From contig CAJTUD010000001.1 in assembly GCA_910579725.1 (NCBI GenBank), positions 1-64,000 on the forward strand: DNA of 64,000 nt, read 5' to 3'. Under the pieces are notes generated by a model, which saw nothing but the letters and a program-made list of their open reading frames with translations, was not told the DNA's origin and did not search any database. The translations under genes and the position numbers were made by a program. This document shows, piece after piece, positions 48,541 to 56,522 of this stretch (position 1 is the stretch's first letter; each line of letters starts with the position of its first letter). The stretch comes from an uncultured Oscillospiraceae bacterium. Its GTDB lineage: Bacteria; Bacillota; Clostridia; Oscillospirales; Oscillospiraceae.

Positions 48541-49032
48541 TTACACGCTCAGGGAGAACAGCATGATCATGGAGCACAGCAAGGACAAAATGGCGTAGAA
48601 CTCAACGATACCGCAGAGAATCAGGCCCTTGGACCAGTCATCGGGCTTCTTGGCCAGAATGTTGATGGAACCGGCGGCCACGCGGCCCTGAGCAATGGCG
48701 GAGAGCAGTCCGCCGAGAGCCATGGGCATGCAGGCGGCAAAGAACTGGCAGCCCACCTGGATGCTCATTCCGGAAGCAGCGGCAATGTTGCCCATAAAGC
48801 TCATACGGATAAGGGCCACGAAAAACACGGCCATGCCGTACAGGCCCTGGGTACCGGGAAGCAGCTGAAGAATCATGACCTTACCGGATTTGCTGGGATC
48901 CTCGCACAGAAGGCCGGTACCGGCCTCACCGGCGATGCCGGTGCCCTTCGCAGAGCCGACGCAGCTGAGACCCACCGCGAGGCTTGCGCCCAGCAGGGCC
49001 ATGGCGAGACCGCCAATATTCTCCAAAAACAT
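48541..49032 (-). CDS. ntpK: V-type ATP synthase subunit K (rotor ring proteolipid)
   Basis: Subunit K forms the rotor ring that carries the transported ion. The 163-residue protein is a duplicated hairpin with four membrane helices. Residues matching the Na+ site of Enterococcus hirae NtpK are all present: Leu58, Thr61 and Gln62 in QLLPGTQG, Gln115 in AIAQGRVAA, and the carboxylate Glu144 in GIVEFYAIL. The first hairpin has no buried carboxylate, as usual for this type. The residue pattern supports Na+ rather than H+ coupling, inferred by comparison with my memory of the E. hirae protein. Confidence 0.94.
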   Translation of the reverse strand: MFLENIGGLAMALLGASLAVGLSCVGSAKGTGIAGEAGTGLLCEDPSKSGKVMILQLLPGTQGLYGMAVFFVALIRMSFMGNIAAASGMSIQVGCQFFAACMPMALGGLLSAIAQGRVAAGSINILAKKPDDWSKGLILCGIVEFYAILSLLCSMIMLFSLSV

Positions 49033-49045
49033 AGTGATTTCCTCC

Positions 49046-50983
49046 TTATTTTTTTACAATGTCTACATATTGCGTGTTGATATTCAAGGGACGGAAGGGC
49101 TTACCGCCGTCCTCATAGAACCGTCCGAAGAACTCCAGGCACTGCAAGCGCATGTCATGAACATAGCAGCCCAGAATGTTCAGAGCAAAGTTCAGAGCGT
49201 TCCCGATAAGGGAAATCAGAATAAACAGGGGTACAAAGCCGGTCATGGCACCCAGTGTGTTGAACACCTGGGCAATAACCGCGCCTGCCAGCATCAGCGC
49301 CATCAGACGGGAATAGGACAGAATGTCGCTGAAATAGCCGGTGAGGTTGTTGTAGAGAGAACCTCCAATGCCCACCAACTTTCCGAGAATGCCTTTTTTC
49401 CCGTATCCCTGGGTCAGCAGCAGCACCGCCAGAATGGCAATAACGCAGGGCATCACCTTGCCGGTCAGCGCAGCCGCGCCCGCCAGAATGAATACGAGGT
49501 ACCATGCCCCTTCGTTGCACAATGCCGCCATCACCTCGCCGCGCTTGATCTGCTTATACATGCTGACGGCCATACCGGTGAAGATCTGTACCACGCCCAG
49601 CACCAGCGAGCCTACCATCACGCTCAGCGCGTCGTCCACAGGGGAGAACAGCGCGGGCAGCGCAAAAGTGCTCTCGGGGTTGATGAGCGAAATCAGCTGC
49701 GGAATGAAGTCGCCGAAAAAGCCTCCGGTAACGGCTCCCCAAATGAACGTGCTGATGCCGCACAGGCCCATCAGGGGAATCATATACTTCATCGTCGCCC
49801 CGTTGGGCTTCGATTTCTTCATGATAACCGCAGAAAGGATCATCATGATAAGTCCATAGCCCATGTCCGCCATCATCATGCCGTAAAACAGAATGAAAAA
49901 CGGCGCAATCAACGGGTTGGGGTCAATGGAGCCATAAGCCGGAAGCGCATACATCTCCGTGACCATGTTCAAAGACCGGATCAGCCTGCCGTTGCGCAGC
50001 TGCACCGGCACCTGGGGATACTCCTCCTCCGCCGGCTCAGTGAGCTCATAAGCGCAGTCGAATTTCGCCAAGGCGCGTTCCAGCTCGGGGATTTCCGGCG
50101 CGGAGGCCCAGCCCTCCAGATAGAGAATGGACCCGCCGGTGAGCAGCCGCTCCTTGGCGCTCTCCGTGGCGATAACCTGCTCCACCCGGTCCAGACCGGT
50201 TTTCAGCTCGTCCACGCAGGAGCCCATGGCGGCGATAGCCTCCACTTCCTTGTTCCGCTGAGCGGCAATCTCGTCCAGCTCCCGGCCCAGAGCGCGAATA
50301 TTCTCCTGCGCCGTACCGGTCAGATCCTTGAGCTGGGCAAAACTGAAGCCAAAGGACCGCAGTGCGTCCAGCGCCTCCTGCCGGCAGTCTTTATGGACAA
50401 TGACCTCCAGATACTGCTGCTCCCGGTCGCCGGAAAGCCGGCGCACGTCGGCTGCGCCCGCAGCCTCGGCCAGCGCGCCCGCCAGGGCGTCGAAGTCCAC
50501 CGTGTTGGGCACCGCGCCCAGCAGCAGCTCAGCCTTGGCCGTCCCTTTCTGTTCCAGCGGCACATCACAGCCGCTCCAGGGTTCCAGGGCCAGCCGGTCG
50601 GCGTGTACACGCGCCTCCCGGGTGTTGAGCTGACCGATGGTCCGGGCATGACCATTGATCGTCTCCGCCTTTGCCAGGGCCGCCCGCCGGGCGTTCCCGT
50701 CCAGCAGCTCGGCCTCCCCAATCTGGGCGCGTTGGGTAAAGAGGCTCTTTTTCCGGGGGGCATACTTGCCCAGCACCTCAATGGCGTGCTGCAGCTGCGT
50801 CAGATCCCCTTTGGCCTCCGACAGCGCCGACGCATCCCGGTGCAGCAGAGCTCCGCCCTCCGACAGCGCCTCCTCGGGCTCGCGCACTTCCACACAGCCC
50901 ACATGAAGCAGCTCCGACAGCAGCGCGTCCCTGTCCTTGGCAAGGGCGATGAGCCGGACCCGTTTCATCTTGACAATTGCCAT
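49046..50983 (-). CDS. ntpI: V-type ATP synthase subunit I
   Basis: Subunit I is the static membrane part that forms the ion half-channels against the K ring. The 645-residue protein has a cytoplasmic N-terminal half (1-340) with two coiled-coil arms, opening MAIVKMKRVRLIALAKDRDALL, and a C-terminal half with seven or eight membrane helices, including FFILFYGMMMADMGYGL and the SYSRLMALMLAGAVIAQ helix that carries the conserved Arg facing the ring. It abuts subunit H (stop at 50984, start at 50983) and precedes subunit K by 13 bp. Confidence 0.95.
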   Translation of the reverse strand: MAIVKMKRVRLIALAKDRDALLSELLHVGCVEVREPEEALSEGGALLHRDASALSEAKGDLTQLQHAIEVLGKYAPRKKSLFTQRAQIGEAELLDGNARRAALAKAETINGHARTIGQLNTREARVHADRLALEPWSGCDVPLEQKGTAKAELLLGAVPNTVDFDALAGALAEAAGAADVRRLSGDREQQYLEVIVHKDCRQEALDALRSFGFSFAQLKDLTGTAQENIRALGRELDEIAAQRNKEVEAIAAMGSCVDELKTGLDRVEQVIATESAKERLLTGGSILYLEGWASAPEIPELERALAKFDCAYELTEPAEEEYPQVPVQLRNGRLIRSLNMVTEMYALPAYGSIDPNPLIAPFFILFYGMMMADMGYGLIMMILSAVIMKKSKPNGATMKYMIPLMGLCGISTFIWGAVTGGFFGDFIPQLISLINPESTFALPALFSPVDDALSVMVGSLVLGVVQIFTGMAVSMYKQIKRGEVMAALCNEGAWYLVFILAGAAALTGKVMPCVIAILAVLLLTQGYGKKGILGKLVGIGGSLYNNLTGYFSDILSYSRLMALMLAGAVIAQVFNTLGAMTGFVPLFILISLIGNALNFALNILGCYVHDMRLQCLEFFGRFYEDGGKPFRPLNINTQYVDIVKK

Positions 50984-51298
50984 TTAGTTTCCAACCACCC
51001 TTCCTAAGATCGCCTGCGCCGCTTTGCCCATGCGCGACCCGGCTTCCTTTTTCAGCGCTTCGCAGTCCCGCTCCGCCTCCGCCAGGATCTCCTCCCGGCG
51101 CTTGGCGGCGGCCTCCTCCGCCTTTTTCATTTCGGCGGCGGCAGCCTTGGCGGCCTGTTCCTTGCCCTGCCGCAGCAGAGCCCGGCCCTCCCGCTCGACT
51201 TCGGCGGCCAGCTTCTGGGCCTGGGCCTTCGCGTCGGCTCTGGCCTGGTCCATGTCCTCCTCCACGGAGCGGATCTTGGTTATGGCTTCCAGTGACAT
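50984..51298 (-). CDS. V-type ATP synthase subunit H (peripheral stalk coiled coil)
   Basis: A 104-residue, almost wholly helical Ala/Glu/Lys-rich protein (MSLEAITKIRSVEEDMDQAR onward) of the archaeal-type AhaH/NtpF family, which pairs with subunit E in the peripheral stalk. It is the first gene of the operon H-I-K-E-C-F-A-B-D. Identification rests on coiled-coil composition, length and first position, as these subunits diverge quickly. Confidence 0.85.
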   Translation of the reverse strand: MSLEAITKIRSVEEDMDQARADAKAQAQKLAAEVEREGRALLRQGKEQAAKAAAAEMKKAEEAAAKRREEILAEAERDCEALKKEAGSRMGKAAQAILGRVVGN

Positions 51299-51416
51299 TG
51301 TCTCACCCCTTTTCTACGATCTGAATCAGGATTTTTTAATCTGCCTGCGCGCTGCGCCTTCTGCGGCAGGGCAGGACTGCCCCTCCCCCCATTTGACAAC
51401 AACGCGGGTATTGAAT

Positions 51417-51445
51417 AGTATAGCACAAACCACATAGTAATACCA
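51417..51445 (-). promoter_or_regulatory. Probable promoter of the V-ATPase operon
   Basis: On the minus strand an extended -10, TGCTATACT (box 51417-51422), lies about 115 nt before subunit H. The -35 at 17-nt spacing (TGGTAT) is poor. The intervening leader contains GC hairpins, including GGGCAG/CTGCCC near 51369-51382. Confidence 0.5.
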
Positions 51446-51556
51446 GCAATTTTGCCAAGTTTTCCGCAATTCGGCAAAATTATACTTAAATCACAAAAAC
51501 TGCATCAGCGGTTTTGTCTGTTCTGTTCACCATGCCCTCCCGACGGTTCGGAGGGA

Positions 51557-51591
51557 TATAAAAAGGACCGCGGGCATGCTGTCCGCGGTCC
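51557..51591 (-). terminator. Terminator of the DUF4015-like gene
   Basis: A 9-bp stem (GGACCGCGG at 51565-51573 with 51583-51591) is followed on the minus strand by TTTTTATA. Confidence 0.88.
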
Positions 51592-51627
51592 GAAAAATTC
51601 CCGAAAATGTGCGCAAATTTTTGCTTT

Positions 51628-52728
51628 CTACGCCGCCGGAATACACCAATTCTCCTCAGCTCCCGGTTCCGGAGTGAGCAGAACCAGCTCCGGCCATTTC
51701 TCCGCTTCCGAGGGTGCCGCCAGCGCCGCCCGGGCGGCGGCCGGGTCCGCCGTCTGCACATACACGCCGTCTGCCAGAGGCAGAAGGGTCTCCAGATCCA
51801 CGCCGGAATTCTCCTTGTCCTCTCCGGACAGCTGTGCCTCGGTCAGCAGCAGAGAAAGCTTGGTGCCGTAGGGCTCCAGCGCTGTGCGCAGCTCCGTGAG
51901 CAGCAGAGCCAGCGCATCCTTTTTTTCCATAGTATTGTTGGCATAGCTGATCTTGTAGGTGTTGCCCCGTGTGGGATAGCACAAATCCTCCAGCAGCAGC
52001 TCGTCAAAGCCCAACTGGGCGCATTCCACCGCCAGCCCTACCACGTACCGCCGGGCCAGTTCCTTCTCCGGTTCCAGCCAGTGGAGGGAGTGGTTGTCAT
52101 ACCAGACATAGCCCTTGGCCTGGCAGATGGCGGCGTCCTTCATATTGGCAAAGGCATAATAACTGTCGTGGAGCACATTGAACCGGGCTACTGCCAAGGT
52201 TCCCTCCGCAGCGCACAGGGCGCGGAGGCGCTCCGTCTCCTCCTCGCCGGTTTTGACCGCCTTCTTCTGTCCGGTGGGAGAAGCCCAGAAGATCTCTCCC
52301 GCATTGTTCCGGACGGTATAGACAAAGCCGCTGGCTCCCTGGACCGCCAGAGTCTGGGTCAGCGCCGTACCGTCCGCCGGCAGAGAGGAAAGCTCCGCCA
52401 GATGGTGCTCTCCGAAGAGATCCACGGGTTCCGGCTCGGGCTCCGGTTCCGGCTCAGGCTCTTCCGGCTCGTCCACCACCAGCTGAACAGGCGGGGGCGC
52501 GTCTTCCTCCTTTTCGTCAGTCTCCGGCTCAGGCGGAGGTGCCATGGGCAGATACACCCTGCCAAAATGGGGCAGTTCCAGATAGATCCGGCCGTCGTCT
52601 CCATAGGAGACGTTCTGCTGCGCGAACATGAACGCGCAGGCGGCCAGCAGAATCAAAACCAACAAAACGATGGCGATCCGCGTGCCCAGCGCACGCCGGC
52701 CCCGGTAGCTCTGGTATCCCTTTGCCAC
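51628..52728 (-). CDS. Membrane-anchored putative glycoside hydrolase (DUF4015-like)
   Basis: A 366-residue protein with one N-terminal membrane segment (about 16-36, positive side inside), an extracellular Pro/Glu-rich linker with a PEPEPEPEPEP tract (about 88-102), and a C-terminal domain that resembles the DUF4015 putative glycosidase barrel. Supporting motifs are LAVARFNVLHDSYYA, VWYDNHSLHWLEP and the strand GFDELLLEDLCYPTRG, which in the family carries acidic catalytic candidates. The barrel looks shorter than usual. It has its own promoter (52786-52815) and terminator. A role in wall or capsule polysaccharide processing is plausible but unproven. Confidence 0.8.
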   Translation of the reverse strand: MAKGYQSYRGRRALGTRIAIVLLVLILLAACAFMFAQQNVSYGDDGRIYLELPHFGRVYLPMAPPPEPETDEKEEDAPPPVQLVVDEPEEPEPEPEPEPEPVDLFGEHHLAELSSLPADGTALTQTLAVQGASGFVYTVRNNAGEIFWASPTGQKKAVKTGEEETERLRALCAAEGTLAVARFNVLHDSYYAFANMKDAAICQAKGYVWYDNHSLHWLEPEKELARRYVVGLAVECAQLGFDELLLEDLCYPTRGNTYKISYANNTMEKKDALALLLTELRTALEPYGTKLSLLLTEAQLSGEDKENSGVDLETLLPLADGVYVQTADPAAARAALAAPSEAEKWPELVLLTPEPGAEENWCIPAA

Positions 52729-52785
52729 AGTCGTTCCTCTTTTCTATTGATCGGATCACAAGGGAAACTCCTCCCTTGTTTCTTT

Positions 52786-52815
52786 ACAATACCACATCCG
52801 ACGGGGAACATGCAA
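52786..52815 (-). promoter_or_regulatory. Promoter of the DUF4015-like gene
   Basis: On the minus strand TTGCAT (52810-52815) and TATTGT (52786-52791) are 18 nt apart. Confidence 0.5.
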
Positions 52816-52864
52816 CCAGATTTTGGAAAAAATGATAAAATTTGCGGCCGGCGGCACATTCATC

Positions 52865-52893
52865 TCCACAAACTGGGAAAAGTATGGTATACT
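52865..52893 (+). promoter_or_regulatory. Promoter of the aromatic amino acid operon
   Basis: An extended -10, TGGTATACT (box 52888-52893), has a weak TCCACA -35 at 17-nt spacing (52865-52870). The leader to tyrA is about 80 nt, too short for a T-box riboswitch, and I saw no T-box sequence. Confidence 0.55.
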
Positions 52894-52976
52894 GCTGTTC
52901 AATCGCATCCACTTCCGGCGGAAGGCGGCGCGCCTTCTCCGGGTCTTGCGGACTCTGAGGAAACAGGAAGAAGCAT

Positions 52977-53825
52977 ATGATGATCAACACGGTAGGCATC
53001 GCCGGACTGGGCCTGATCGGCGGCAGCATGGCCAAGGCCATCCATCAATATACGGACTGCACCCTCCTGGGCTATGACACCGATGGAGCGGTTCTCAGCC
53101 GCGCTCTGGACGAGGGCATCATCTCCGCCGCCCTGACGGCAGACCGGCTGGCGGATTGCCAGCTGGTGATCGTGGCGCTGTACCCCGAGGCCGCCGTGGA
53201 CTATGTCACCAGGCACCGGGATCAGTTCCGCAGGAGTGGTACGGTCATGGACTGCGGCGGTGTAAAGGGCGTAGTCTGCGGACCCCTGGAGAGCGTGGTC
53301 AGAGACGCAGGTTTCCATTTCGTGGGCGGCCACCCCATGGCGGGAATCGAGCGCTCCGGATATGGCCACGCCTTCCCGGAGCTGTTCCAGGGGGCCTCCC
53401 TGATCCTGACGCCCTATCCCGGCACGCCCCAGAGCTGCCTGGATGAAATCTGGGAGCTGGCCCGGAAGCTGGGCTTCAGACATCTCCAGCTCTCCACTCC
53501 CCAGGAGCACGATCACATCATCGCCTACACCTCCCAGTTGGCCCACGTGGTGAGCTGCGCCTATGTGGGCAGTCCCTCGGCCCCTAACTTTGAGGGCTTC
53601 TCTGCCGGGAGCTTCAAGGATATGACCAGAGTGGCAAAGCTCAACGAGGAGATGTGGACGGAGCTGTTCCTGGAAAATCAGGACGCCCTGGTCCGGGAAA
53701 TCGACACTCTGGTAGAAGAACTGGCGGCCTTCGCCTATGTGATCCGCCGGGGAGACCGGGACAATCTGAAAAACATGCTCCGGCGGGCCAGGGAAATCAA
53801 GGAAGCTATTGACAAGGATTGTTGA
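52977..53825 (+). CDS. tyrA: Prephenate dehydrogenase
   Basis: TyrA oxidatively decarboxylates prephenate to 4-hydroxyphenylpyruvate for tyrosine. The 282-residue protein opens MMINTVGIAGLGLIGGSMAK, a Rossmann NAD(P) fold, and carries GGHPMAGIERSGY (substrate-binding His) near 114-126 and HDHIIAYTSQLAHV in the helical dimerisation domain (written in the protein as EHDHIIAYTSQLAHV). There is no C-terminal ACT domain, so tyrosine feedback, if any, must act differently. It is the first gene of the operon; the next gene starts 12 bp later. Confidence 0.94.
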   Translation: MMINTVGIAGLGLIGGSMAKAIHQYTDCTLLGYDTDGAVLSRALDEGIISAALTADRLADCQLVIVALYPEAAVDYVTRHRDQFRRSGTVMDCGGVKGVVCGPLESVVRDAGFHFVGGHPMAGIERSGYGHAFPELFQGASLILTPYPGTPQSCLDEIWELARKLGFRHLQLSTPQEHDHIIAYTSQLAHVVSCAYVGSPSAPNFEGFSAGSFKDMTRVAKLNEEMWTELFLENQDALVREIDTLVEELAAFAYVIRRGDRDNLKNMLRRAREIKEAIDKDC

Positions 53826-53837
53826 GGAGGACAGTAT

Positions 53838-54266
53838 ATGCAGGATTTTGCACATTCTATGCTCTGGTTCTGGATCTGCTACGTTCTGGTGACCTGTGTG
53901 GGAATTTTACACACGGTGTTCAACATCTACGTTCTGAAGATGAAACCCATGGACGCTCATGGCATGGGGGAGGGCTATGAGAAAACCAAGCCCTGGCACC
54001 CGTTGTACAATATTCTCCTGTTTTCCCTGTTCGGGCTTCTGTATATGCGGGGACTGCCGGCCCCTTCTTTGGAGGAAGCGCTGCTGACGGGAGCGGTGTG
54101 GGCCGGTATCTGCATCGTATTCGACCTGTTCGGCTGGGTGCTGGTCAGGCACCCGTGGAGTCTGACTTTCAAAGAGTTCTATCTTGACTATCAACCCTGG
54201 ATCACCCTGATCTATCTCGCTATCTTTCTCGGTCCGGTGGTTGGATTTTATCTGTGCACACTCTGA
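53838..54266 (+). CDS. Small membrane protein of unknown function in the aro operon
   Basis: A 142-residue protein with four predicted membrane segments (about 7-30, 57-72, 82-103 and 119-139). Short loops include MKPMDAHGMGEGYEKTKPWHP and a VRHPWSLTFKEFYLDYQPW motif rich in aromatics. GAGGAGG lies upstream of the ATG. I do not recognise a family. It lies 12 bp after tyrA and 22 bp before aroB on the same strand, so it is certainly co-transcribed with aromatic biosynthesis. A transport or export role for an aromatic compound is conceivable but not supported by any motif. Confidence 0.8.
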   Translation: MQDFAHSMLWFWICYVLVTCVGILHTVFNIYVLKMKPMDAHGMGEGYEKTKPWHPLYNILLFSLFGLLYMRGLPAPSLEEALLTGAVWAGICIVFDLFGWVLVRHPWSLTFKEFYLDYQPWITLIYLAIFLGPVVGFYLCTL

Positions 54267-54288
54267 AAAAAACGAGGAAGTGATTGGA

Positions 54289-55341
54289 TTGCAAACCGTA
54301 ACCGTCAGCGCCTCCGCTCCCTACTCCGTCCACATTGGCAGCGGACTGCTGGAAAAAACCGGCCGGCTGATCGCCGGCGTCACCAACTCCCGTACCTGCG
54401 CCGTCATTACCGACAGTCAGGTGGAGCCCCTTTACGCTCCCCAGGTATGCCGCGCGCTCCAGGCGGCGGGTTTCACCGTGAGACTGTACGCCTTCCCCGC
54501 TGGGGAGCAGAGTAAAACTCTGGCCTCCTATGGGGCCATTCTGGAGTTTCTGGCGGAAAGCAGGCTCACACGCTCCGACTGCGTAGCCGCTCTGGGCGGC
54601 GGCGTGGTGGGAGACATGGCGGGCTTTGCCGCCGCCACCTATCAGCGGGGAGTGGACTATATCCAGATCCCCACCACCTTTCTGGCCGCATCGGACTCCT
54701 CTGTAGGCGGCAAAACTGCCGTGGACCTGCCCTCTGGCAAGAATCTCGCAGGCGCTTTCTGGCAGCCAAAGCTGGTGATCTGTGACACCGATACCTTCGC
54801 CACCCTGTCCGGGGAGCTTTTTGCCGACGGCGTGGCGGAGACGGTAAAGCATGGCCTTATCGCAGACCGGGCGTTTTTCCGCTTCCTTATGACCGAAGAC
54901 ATCCGCAGCAGCATGGAAAGCGTGGTGCGCCGGAATGTGGAAATCAAGGCCGCCGTGGTGGGAGAGGACGAAAAAGAGCATGGCAGGCGCAAGCTCCTTA
55001 ACTTCGGCCACACCTTGGGCCACGCCATCGAGAAGTGCAGCGGCTATACCGTCGCCCACGGCCGCGCCGTGGCCACAGGTATGGTCTTGGCCTGCCGGGC
55101 GGCGGAAAAAATGGGGTTCAGCCCCGCTGGGACCCTGCACACAGTATTGACAGCCTGCCAGCGTTTTGGCCTGCCGGCAGAGTGCCCCTACACCGCTGCC
55201 GAGCTCTACGCCTCCGCTACCGGCGACAAAAAGCGCAGCGGCGGCAGCATTGACGTGGTGGTGCTGGAGGAAATCGGAAAGGCCAGAACTGTCCGTCTGG
55301 ATATGGAAGGGCTGCGCGCCTTCACGGAGGCAGCTCTATGA
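54289..55341 (+). CDS. aroB: 3-dehydroquinate synthase
   Basis: AroB converts DAHP to 3-dehydroquinate, the second shikimate-pathway step, using NAD+ and zinc. The 350-residue protein has GGGVVGDMAGFAA (about 100-112), the TTFLAASDSSVGGKTAVD substrate stretch, and the metal ligands in AETVKHGLIAD and NFGHTLGHAIEK. I use the TTG at 54289, which gives LQTVTVSASAPYSVHIGSG with GAGG 11 nt upstream; an ATG at 54241 would lie within the preceding gene, and a GTG at 54280 is too close to the ribosome site. Its stop overlaps aroA (ATGA). Confidence 0.94.
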   Translation: MQTVTVSASAPYSVHIGSGLLEKTGRLIAGVTNSRTCAVITDSQVEPLYAPQVCRALQAAGFTVRLYAFPAGEQSKTLASYGAILEFLAESRLTRSDCVAALGGGVVGDMAGFAAATYQRGVDYIQIPTTFLAASDSSVGGKTAVDLPSGKNLAGAFWQPKLVICDTDTFATLSGELFADGVAETVKHGLIADRAFFRFLMTEDIRSSMESVVRRNVEIKAAVVGEDEKEHGRRKLLNFGHTLGHAIEKCSGYTVAHGRAVATGMVLACRAAEKMGFSPAGTLHTVLTACQRFGLPAECPYTAAELYASATGDKKRSGGSIDVVVLEEIGKARTVRLDMEGLRAFTEAAL

Positions 55342-56522
55342 ATCTGACTATCACTCCGGGGAAGCTCTCCGGCACCATCACCCCGCCGCCCAGCAAGTCC
55401 CTGGCCCACCGGTATCTCATCGCCGCCGCCCTGGCAGGGGAGGGAAGCGTTGTTCACAATCTGGCGGACTCCCTGGATATCCGGGCCACCCGGCGGTGCA
55501 TGGCAGAATTGAATACAAACAGTCAGGATTTGCCGGATTTTAACTGTGGGGAATCAGGCTCCACCCTGCGGTTTCTGATTCCTCTGGCTCTGGTCCTTCG
55601 GGGAGGCGGGCGGTTTACCGGGCAGGGCCGCCTTATGGAGCGGCCCCAGAAGCCATATTTTGACATTTTTGACGAAAAGGGCGTCCGGTATGAGCAGAAG
55701 GACGGCTTCCTCACCGTGGAGGGGCATCTGACGCCGGGGGAGTACCGTCTGCCCGGGAACGTGTCCAGCCAGTTTTTTACCGGGCTGCTGCTGGCGCTGC
55801 CGCTGTTGGATGGACCATCTGTCATCATCCCTACCACACGGCTGGAGAGCGAAGGATATATCGGCATGACGCTGGAGGCAATGCATGAATTCGGCGTGAA
55901 CGCCGTCTCCACCTGTTCTTTTCCGCCGCAGTACCACATTCCCGGCAGACAGCAGTACCAGAGCGCGGAGGTCACAGTGGAGGGCGACTGGTCCCAGGCG
56001 GCATTCTGGTATGCCGCCAACTGCCTGGGCTGCGAGGTGGACGTGCGGGGCGTCGCCCAGTATTCCACCCAAGGCGACCGGGTGATCGCCTCTCATTGTC
56101 TGGAGCTGTCCCAGCCCGGCGATACGGAGATCGACATGTCTGGCTGCCCCGACCTGGCCCCGCCTGTGGCAGCTGCGGCCGCGGTGCGGCAAGGAATCAC
56201 CCGGCTCACCGGGGCCGCCCGCCTGCGCCTTAAAGAGAGCGACCGGCTCTCCGCCATCGCCGCCGCATTGAACGCCATGGGAGCGCGGGTGATGGAATAT
56301 CCTGACAGCCTGACGGTCTACGGGCAGGAAGGTCTGGCAGGGGGCTGTACTGTAGACTGCTGCAACGACCACCGTATCGCCATGATGGCCGCCGTGGCCG
56401 CCACCCGCTGCCGGCAACCGGTAACACTGCTGGGCGCGGAGTGCGTATCCAAGTCCTACCCCGGTTTCTGGGATGATTACAGAATGTTAGGAGGAGCTAT
56501 CCTTGAATACTCTGGGGAATAA
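55338..56522 (+). CDS. aroA: 3-phosphoshikimate 1-carboxyvinyltransferase (EPSP synthase)
   Basis: AroA condenses shikimate 3-phosphate with PEP to form EPSP. The 394-residue protein is compact compared with the ~427 residues of E. coli. Key segments are PPSKSLAHRYLIAAALAG (about 17-34), NCGESGSTLRFLIPLA (PEP and glyphosate loop), GNVSSQFFTGLLLALP, RLKESDRLSAIAAAL and NDHRIAMMAAVA. The loop reads GESGST rather than the GNAGTA of E. coli-type enzymes, as is common in Clostridia. It overlaps aroB by 4 bp and aroC by 20 bp. Confidence 0.95.
   Translation: MNLTITPGKLSGTITPPPSKSLAHRYLIAAALAGEGSVVHNLADSLDIRATRRCMAELNTNSQDLPDFNCGESGSTLRFLIPLALVLRGGGRFTGQGRLMERPQKPYFDIFDEKGVRYEQKDGFLTVEGHLTPGEYRLPGNVSSQFFTGLLLALPLLDGPSVIIPTTRLESEGYIGMTLEAMHEFGVNAVSTCSFPPQYHIPGRQQYQSAEVTVEGDWSQAAFWYAANCLGCEVDVRGVAQYSTQGDRVIASHCLELSQPGDTEIDMSGCPDLAPPVAAAAAVRQGITRLTGAARLRLKESDRLSAIAAALNAMGARVMEYPDSLTVYGQEGLAGGCTVDCCNDHRIAMMAAVAATRCRQPVTLLGAECVSKSYPGFWDDYRMLGGAILEYSGE

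Larger units (their letters stand above)
51299..51627. other. Intergenic region upstream of the V-ATPase operon
   Basis: This 329-bp stretch holds the V-ATPase promoter candidate at 51417-51445, a GC-hairpin leader (about 51335-51400), an AT-rich patch (51420-51500), and the terminator at 51557-51591 of the glycosidase-like gene. No gene was seen. Confidence 0.6.

Noticed and set aside
52420..52470. Short tandem repeat as a CRISPR or satellite
   Set aside because: It is the codon repeat for the Pro-Glu linker of the DUF4015-like protein.
52894..52976. T-box or other riboswitch before tyrA
   Set aside because: The leader is only about 80 nt and shows no T-box sequence or specifier stem.
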